37,421 nucleotides of DNA, taken from positions 1 through 37,421 of the forward strand of contig JBMNNN010000003.1 in assembly GCA_050942555.1 (NCBI GenBank). The letters are read 5' to 3'. The DNA is from JAAYXU01 sp050942555. Lineage in GTDB: Bacteria > Bacillota > Clostridia > Christensenellales > UMGS416. Below the pieces are notes generated by a model. It did no database searches and was not told where the DNA came from. It worked only from the letters and a program-made list of their open reading frames with translations. Each line of letters opens with the position of its first letter. Position 1 is the stretch's first letter. A program made the position numbers and the translations under genes. Shown here in pieces: positions 32,766 to 37,421 of the stretch.

Positions 32766-33971
32766 CTATTCTACATCATCGCCCTTATGAATACAAGGCG
32801 GCTGCAGATAAAAGCAGCGCGCGGAAACAGCGCGCCGCGCCGCCTCATCCCCCAGCGCGGCCTCAAGTACCACGGTCTCGGCCAGCTGGCTAAAGGGCCC
32901 TGGAAGCACGACCGCTCCGCGCGCGGCGGCCGACAGCAGCATATCCCGCACGGCGCCTGATCCGCTCCTGCCGCGCACCGCCGACAGGCAGCCGGTCTTT
33001 TCGCTAATGACCGACTGGTTTTCAGCCGACAGCAGCGCCGCGACAAAATCCACGGCCATATCCGAGCGCGCGGCTTCTCCGCTGTCCACCACGCACATCC
33101 ACTGGACCTGCAGCGGCTGGGCCAGATCCCGTGGAACCGGCATCACGAGTACCTCAAATCCCTTGCCCTGCCCGCGCAGCCGCTCGATGGCGGCCGCCTC
33201 CCACTGGCTGCCCATCAGTATGCCGGCCCGGCCTCCCGCGAAGCTCTCCCAGGTCTGCCACAGCGTGGCGGCCGGGTCCAGCACGCCGTCGGGCAGCGCG
33301 GCCGCGCCCGGCCCGGTAAAACACAGCAGGCCCTCCCCGGCGGCAGCGATACCATACACCTGGATAGACTGGCTGCGGCCGGTCCTGTGGGCCAGCTGTG
33401 CGGCCAGGGTCAGCAGTTCATTCGCCGTCCAGTCAGGTCCAGCGGGGAGCGCGGCGCTGCGCCGCGCGGCCATATCGGCGTTGATGAGCACCACCGTCCC
33501 GCCCCATACCCACGGAACCGCCAGCGCTCCGTCCTCCACCCAGGGGATCGCCGGGACGAGCGCCGACTCGAACTCCTGTCCGCGCGGGACCGGTACGAGC
33601 GGCAGCGTCTCGGGCGACACCATGCCGCCGGGCCAGGTGAGTATATCGGGCTGGCGGCCCGCTGCCAGCCGGGCTGAGAACTGCTCGGCCGTGATGTTCT
33701 CGATCTGGATATAGAGCCCCTTGTTCCGGTTTTCATACCAGGCGGCGACCCGCGCGAGCTGCTCGCCGCGGCTGCCCGCCGCCGTCCGCCACCCGCCCAG
33801 ATGCCACAGCAGGAGCGCTCCCTCCCACGCCGATCGCGGCGACTCGAACAGGCGGCGCGCGTCGGCCGGAGCGATACGCGGGGGCAGTACGAGCAGCGCC
33901 GCTACCGTTACCGCCGCGGCCAACGCGGTGCATAGAAGCGTTCGCCTCCAGCGGATCTGTTGCTTCATCAT
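32766..33971 (-). CDS. Extracellular solute-binding-like protein, membrane-anchored
   Basis: The 401-aa protein has a basic start and one hydrophobic segment (about 11-31) without a lipobox. A domain like family 1 sugar-binding proteins follows: ARVAAWYENRN, FSARLAAGRQPDILTW, and VPWVWGGTVVLINADM, the usual hinge region. Such proteins feed ABC importers, but no permease genes are adjacent, so it may be an orphan receptor or sensor. The first ATG at 33969-33971 has GGGGGAG and GAGAGG upstream; the next codon is also ATG. It ends 56 bases before murB and may be co-transcribed with it. Confidence 0.75.
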   Translation of the reverse strand: MMKQQIRWRRTLLCTALAAAVTVAALLVLPPRIAPADARRLFESPRSAWEGALLLWHLGGWRTAAGSRGEQLARVAAWYENRNKGLYIQIENITAEQFSARLAAGRQPDILTWPGGMVSPETLPLVPVPRGQEFESALVPAIPWVEDGALAVPWVWGGTVVLINADMAARRSAALPAGPDWTANELLTLAAQLAHRTGRSQSIQVYGIAAAGEGLLCFTGPGAAALPDGVLDPAATLWQTWESFAGGRAGILMGSQWEAAAIERLRGQGKGFEVLVMPVPRDLAQPLQVQWMCVVDSGEAARSDMAVDFVAALLSAENQSVISEKTGCLSAVRGRSGSGAVRDMLLSAAARGAVVLPGPFSQLAETVVLEAALGDEAARRAVSARCFYLQPPCIHKGDDVE

Positions 33972-34021
33972 ATCGGCCTCTCCCCCTTGCCCCCGCACGG
34001 TATCAATGTATTTTTTCCGCG

Positions 34022-34061
34022 CCGGCGTTATGCCGGTATGCGCCCGGCGGGCTTCGCCCGC
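34022..34061. other. Two adjacent hairpins in the intergenic gap
   Basis: Perfect stems CCGGC/GCCGG (34022-34036) and GCGGGC/GCCCGC (34047-34061) lie between the DUF4363 gene and the solute-binding-like gene. Neither is followed by a T-run on the minus strand, so they may slow or stabilise RNA rather than terminate. Confidence 0.4.
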
Positions 34062-34071
34062 TCAGCCGGTA

Positions 34072-34452
34072 TCAGAAAATATTCCCCGGCGTCAGCGCGT
34101 ATCGGCGCGCCAGCTGCCACATTTCCCGGGATAGCGCCGTGATCTCGGGATGCAGCTCCTCCCTGTTCCGGTCGGGCAGCATGGCAAGGACACGCTGCAT
34201 CGCGATATCCACAGACTCGGCCTGCGCGTGCTCAAAGAAAAAATGGAGCTTCGGAAACAGGCGGTCCCACGCCTCGCGTATCTCCTGGGCCAGCGCGTCG
34301 GCTTCCTCCCAGCGCTCCCCGTCCACGGCTGCGGCAAGCGATTCGATGCGCGGCTGCATACGCTCCGACAATTGTTTAAGCATCGCGGTGGACGCGAATT
34401 CCAGCCCGCACACGATGACGATAATCGCTATCATGAACGCCCATGTTTTCAT
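34072..34452 (-). CDS. DUF4363 family membrane-anchored protein
   Basis: The 126-aa protein has one N-terminal membrane segment (about 3-19, TWAFMIAIIVIVCGLEF) and a helical rest with the paired-helix pattern of DUF4363 (LSERMQPRIESLAAAVDGERWEEA). The family is typically found next to YetF-like proteins in Clostridia, as here. Its ATG overlaps the YetF stop as ATGA. The function is unknown. Confidence 0.82.
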   Translation of the reverse strand: MKTWAFMIAIIVIVCGLEFASTAMLKQLSERMQPRIESLAAAVDGERWEEADALAQEIREAWDRLFPKLHFFFEHAQAESVDIAMQRVLAMLPDRNREELHPEITALSREMWQLARRYALTPGNIF

Positions 34453-35144
34453 GCGCCAAACCACCTTCCCTTTTTCTCGCGGCCCTGCACTCGAAGCATT
34501 CCGTCGGGCTCCAGCGTCGCGTAGAATACGTTCCGGGGATCCGTATAACCCAGCTTGGCAAGCTCGTCCCGGAGCCACTGCTCGGTATGGCCCGACTCAT
34601 GCAGGCTCTGCCGGTGAATGCGCCCGTCCATGATGAGATGGTACGACGGCTCCCGCTGCGGATTGTAAATACCCATATCCCCGGCGGTAAGCGGGCCCTT
34701 GTCCTGGCGCGGGATGACCGTGAGCATGCCGCTCGTTTCGAGTATCGCGTACTCGATGTCGGCAAGCGAGAAAAACCCCTTTTCCCGGGTCTGTTCCAGA
34801 AGATCGGAAAAATTGTACCGCGCCCTGCGCATCTCGTGCTCGAGTATCCGGCCGCGCGCGATGATGACCGCGGGACTCCCGCATATGATGCTGCGCGCCT
34901 TTTCGTTTTTCAGCATCAGCCAGGAAAGCAGCAGGTAAATAAAAAGAAGCGACGCGATGGGCACGATGCCCTGCAGTATCGGTATTCCCGGGTCTTCCAT
35001 CGGGGTGGCGGCCAGATCGGCCATCAGGATCGCGATGACGAACTCGTAGGGCTGCAGCTGCCCCAGCTCGCGCTTGCCCATGATGCGGACGGTCACGAAT
35101 ACGAACAAATACAGTATAATCGCACGAATGCCAATAAGCAGCAC
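34449..35144 (-). CDS. YetF/DUF421 family membrane protein
   Basis: The 231-aa protein has three N-terminal membrane helices and the DUF421 core: VRIMGKRELGQLQPYEFVIA, then ILMADLAATPMEDP, and a cytoplasmic part with YNPQREPSYHLIMDGRI. YetF-like proteins occur in sporeformers and one Bacillus relative (YkjA/YetF group) is linked to spore germination, but no biochemical role is settled. The GTG start (35142-35144) has GGAGG seven bases upstream. Longer in-frame starts lack a site and run into the hairpin region. Confidence 0.85.
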   Translation of the reverse strand: MLLIGIRAIILYLFVFVTVRIMGKRELGQLQPYEFVIAILMADLAATPMEDPGIPILQGIVPIASLLFIYLLLSWLMLKNEKARSIICGSPAVIIARGRILEHEMRRARYNFSDLLEQTREKGFFSLADIEYAILETSGMLTVIPRQDKGPLTAGDMGIYNPQREPSYHLIMDGRIHRQSLHESGHTEQWLRDELAKLGYTDPRNVFYATLEPDGMLRVQGREKKGRWFGA

Positions 35145-35264
35145 GCTACCGCCTCCAACCTTATATATCTTTAGCTTTGGACAGGGCGGCGCAATTATGC
35201 GCCGGGCGGCAAATAGAAACAGCCACGCGCGGGGGTGATGGCGCGGGCGCTTTCGCCCATAACG

Positions 35265-35294
35265 GCGAAACGGCGGCATGCGCCGCCGTTTCGC
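35265..35294. other. Perfect 13-bp stem-loop between the HtrA and YetF genes
   Basis: The arms GCGAAACGGCGGC (35265-35277) and its complement (35282-35294) enclose a 4-base loop. A smaller GGGCG/CGCCC hairpin lies next to it on the lower-coordinate side. There is no T-run, so it is an atypical terminator or an RNA-stability element at the end of the HtrA transcript. Confidence 0.6.
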
Positions 35295-35322
35295 GTATTG
35301 AAAATGATCTCCCGCTGTCGGG

Positions 35323-36507
35323 TTAGCTTTCCCCCAGTACGACCGAAAGCTCTATTTCGCGTCCCTCCCGCCATACCGTCACCGTTACCGTGTCCCCGAC
35401 CGCGTGGGCATATATGATCGAAGACATCTCGTCGGTGGTCTTCGTGCGCTTCCCGTCGATGCTGAAGATGATGTCGTTGATCTTCATACCGGCCCTGCTG
35501 GCAGGTCCGTCCTCGACGATCTCCTTGACGAGGAATCCCTGCGGTATGTTGTAGTAGTCGGCCGCCGCCGCCGATATCTCCGCGCCGCGCACGCCGATCA
35601 TGGGCCGCTTGATGCGTCCCTGCATGATGAGCTCCTCGATGATGGGCCGCGCGGAGTTGATCGGTATCGCAAATCCCAGACCCTCGACAGAGTAGCCTGA
35701 TCTTGTATACATGCTCTTGACCGAGGTGATGCCGATGAGCTCACCGCGGCTGTTGAGCAGCGCGCCGCCGCTGTTGCCCGGATTGATCGCGGCGTCGGTC
35801 TGCAGCATGACGATCGTCCGTCCGTCCACGGTCACCTGCCGGTCCTTGCCGCTTATGATGCCCGCTGTGACGGTTCCGAAGAATTCACGGCCCAGCGGGT
35901 TTCCGATCGCGATCGCCAGATCCCCCACCTCGACCGCGTCCGAGTCGCCAAACGGCATGACGGTCAGATCCTGCTGCGCATCGATCTTGAGAACCGCCAG
36001 ATCGGTATACTCGTCGGTACCCACGACCTGCGCTTCCATCTCGACGCCGCTGCTCAGCGCCACCGCAACGGCCTTCGCGCCCGCGATCACGTGGTAATTG
36101 GTCACAATATATCCTTCTTCGGATATGATGATGCCCGATCCGTAACCCTGTTCCTCCAGGGCGCCGTATATCGAGCTCGCCTTGTTGGATACGCCCACCA
36201 CCGCCGGGCCGACGGCTTTCCTGATTTCCGCTATGTTGGCTTCATGGAGCATAGCCGCCCTGCCGCCCAGCTCGGGCAGTTCCCCGGGCCGCTCCACGGG
36301 CTCCCACGTCGCGGCAGGCTCCCGGGTCGCCTCGGGAGTCGGTGTCGCCTCGATCGGGCTCACGCGCCCGCCGTCCCCCAGCGTCGCGGGGAGCACATAC
36401 TGCACGAACAGCGCGCCCACGATAAACGCGATGAGTATGATGGCCGTGATAAACCATCCCCGCCCGCCCCGGGGCGTTCTCTCATCATAGAAATCATCAT
36501 GGTTCAT
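35323..36507 (-). CDS. HtrA/DegP-like serine protease, membrane anchored, with PDZ domain
   Basis: The 394-aa protein has an N-terminal membrane anchor (about 18-40), a Thr/Pro/Glu linker, a trypsin-like domain, and one PDZ domain (about 300-390). The triad is His139 (TNYHVI), Asp169 (YTDLAV) and Ser246 (GNSGGAL). It degrades or refolds misfolded exported proteins outside the membrane, like Bacillus HtrA/HtrB. The ATG at 36505-36507 has AGAGG eight bases upstream; an ATG ten codons earlier does not. The promoter lies directly behind the sensor-kinase stop, which suggests envelope-stress control by that kinase. Confidence 0.94.
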   Translation of the reverse strand: MNHDDFYDERTPRGGRGWFITAIILIAFIVGALFVQYVLPATLGDGGRVSPIEATPTPEATREPAATWEPVERPGELPELGGRAAMLHEANIAEIRKAVGPAVVGVSNKASSIYGALEEQGYGSGIIISEEGYIVTNYHVIAGAKAVAVALSSGVEMEAQVVGTDEYTDLAVLKIDAQQDLTVMPFGDSDAVEVGDLAIAIGNPLGREFFGTVTAGIISGKDRQVTVDGRTIVMLQTDAAINPGNSGGALLNSRGELIGITSVKSMYTRSGYSVEGLGFAIPINSARPIIEELIMQGRIKRPMIGVRGAEISAAAADYYNIPQGFLVKEIVEDGPASRAGMKINDIIFSIDGKRTKTTDEMSSIIYAHAVGDTVTVTVWREGREIELSVVLGES

Positions 36508-36550
36508 AGCGATACCTCTTCTACTAAATATGGTCATAGTTTAGCAGGGT

Positions 36551-36579
36551 ATTATGTCCGAATTGTGAATATATTGCAA
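36551..36579 (-). promoter_or_regulatory. Probable promoter of the HtrA gene
   Basis: On the minus strand a -35 TTGCAA (36574-36579) and a -10 CATAAT (36551-36556) have a 17-base spacer, about 45 bases upstream of the HtrA ATG and just after the histidine-kinase stop. Confidence 0.6.
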
Positions 36580-36587
36580 AAATAATT

Positions 36588-37421
36588 TTACTTATTTGTC
36601 TGATCCGGGCTTCGCGCAAGCCCGAATATGAACGTCGTGCTTCCGGATTTGCTGTTAACGGTGATGGTCTGTCCGTGCTGCTCCAGTATGCGCCGCACGA
36701 TGGACAGCCCGAGCCCCGTTCCCCTGCGGCCCGAATGGGATTTGTCGACCTTATAGAAGCGCTCGAATACATATGGCAGGTCCTCTTCGGGTATGACGCT
36801 TCCGGAGTTTCCGACGCACACCAGCACCTTGTCCTCGGACTTAAATGTCCACAAACGGATCCGCCCGCCCTCGTCCACGAACTTAATTGCGTTATCGAGG
36901 AGATTCACGATGACCTGCTCGATCCGGTCCGCGTCGGCCAAAACATAGCTTTGCTCGGGCCTGAAATCCACCTCAAGCTCGACGCCGCGCTCCTCGATGC
37001 GGTCGACGAAGCGCGCCACCACCCTGCGTATAAGCTCGTTGACCTCGAAACGCTGTATATTGAGCGGGAACTGCCCCGAATCGATCTGGGCAAGATCCAG
37101 CAGCTCGCGGATGAGCTTGGTCAGGCGGACCGACTCGTCGCGTATGATCGTCAGGTATTTGGGAAAATCCCCGGGGGGAATCGTGCCGTCCAGCATGCCC
37201 TGCGCGAAGCCCTGCATCGACGTCATCGGCGAGCGAAGCTCGTGGGACACATTGGCCACGAACGAGGTCTGCAGCTGCTCGTGCCGCTTCAGGTTTTCGG
37301 CCATCATATTAAAGCTCCTGGCCAGCTGCCCGATCTCGTCGCGGGACTCCACCCGCACTTTCTCGCCGAAATTGCCGCGCGCGATCTCCCCGGCGATTTC
37401 GTTCATTTGCCGCAGCGGACG
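36588..37421 (-). CDS. Sensor histidine kinase, C-terminal part (5' end outside window)
   Basis: The visible 277 residues start inside a HAMP linker (RPLRQMNEIAGEI) and continue through the dimerisation domain with phospho-acceptor His60 in SHELRSP. The ATP-binding domain has the N-box (VNLLDNAIKF) and the G2 box (GTGLGLSIVRRILEQHG). The G1 box reads NSGSVIP instead of DxGxGIP, a deviation seen by eye that may be a family variant. It would phosphorylate a response regulator, which should lie upstream outside the window. The sensory domain is also missing. Confidence 0.93.
   Translation of the reverse strand, partial: RPLRQMNEIAGEIARGNFGEKVRVESRDEIGQLARSFNMMAENLKRHEQLQTSFVANVSHELRSPMTSMQGFAQGMLDGTIPPGDFPKYLTIIRDESVRLTKLIRELLDLAQIDSGQFPLNIQRFEVNELIRRVVARFVDRIEERGVELEVDFRPEQSYVLADADRIEQVIVNLLDNAIKFVDEGGRIRLWTFKSEDKVLVCVGNSGSVIPEEDLPYVFERFYKVDKSHSGRRGTGLGLSIVRRILEQHGQTITVNSKSGSTTFIFGLARSPDQTNK

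Noticed and set aside
36588..37421. Treating the internal ATG at 37406 as the kinase start
   Set aside because: The upstream codons continue a HAMP sequence (RPLRQ) to the window edge, so the gene is cut by the window rather than starting there.

Overview
The window is a GC-rich bacterial chromosome segment with almost every gene on the minus strand. Strong AGGAGG-type ribosome binding sites, several lipobox lipoproteins, the murB-PHP-rapZ-yvcK block, a YetF/DUF4363 pair and a RpiR-controlled sugar operon fit a GC-rich Firmicute, probably a Clostridia-like gut anaerobe. The genus cannot be told from sequence reading alone. No rRNA, tRNA, CRISPR array, transposase or phage gene was seen. Minus-strand genes are described below in transcription order, from high to low coordinates.

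Right end (37421-28672), housekeeping and envelope: the C-terminal part of a HAMP histidine kinase, then a membrane-anchored HtrA protease with its own promoter, a YetF/DUF4363 pair, an orphan solute-binding-like protein, and murB, a PHP phosphoesterase, rapZ and yvcK ending in tandem terminators. The usual next gene, whiA, is absent.

Middle (28513-17632): a tiny Thr/Pro-rich lipoprotein, Lgt with a long acidic tail and a TTG start, and a small membrane protein. Next is a compact pilus-like operon (PilC/GspF, a 102-aa membrane protein, two prepilin-like proteins, a PilX-like protein) followed by a transglutaminase-fold exported protein. Then come mannose-6-phosphate isomerase with a nitroreductase, and an Lrp/AsnC regulator, aminotransferase and rhomboid protease chained by GTGA stop/start overlaps.

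Sugar region (17628-5432): a lone plus-strand repeat lipoprotein diverges from a seven-gene operon: RpiR regulator, FAD oxidase, two-cluster Fe-S protein, class II aldolase, PfkB kinase, FGGY kinase and IolB-like isomerase. It has a clear promoter at one end and a clear terminator at the other. The IolB, PfkB and aldolase genes match the lower half of inositol catabolism, but no inositol dehydrogenase (IolG), IolE, IolD or transporter is present, and an FAD/Fe-S redox pair and a second kinase are added. This is the best candidate here for an undescribed pathway. A sialidase-like beta-propeller gene and an orphan ribulokinase follow, each with its own promoter.

Left end (5331-1): a MacAB-like export system made of a lipoprotein adaptor, a large FtsX-type permease and two successive ATPases. 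The first ATPase has an unusual duplicated basic C-terminal tail and the second runs off the window.
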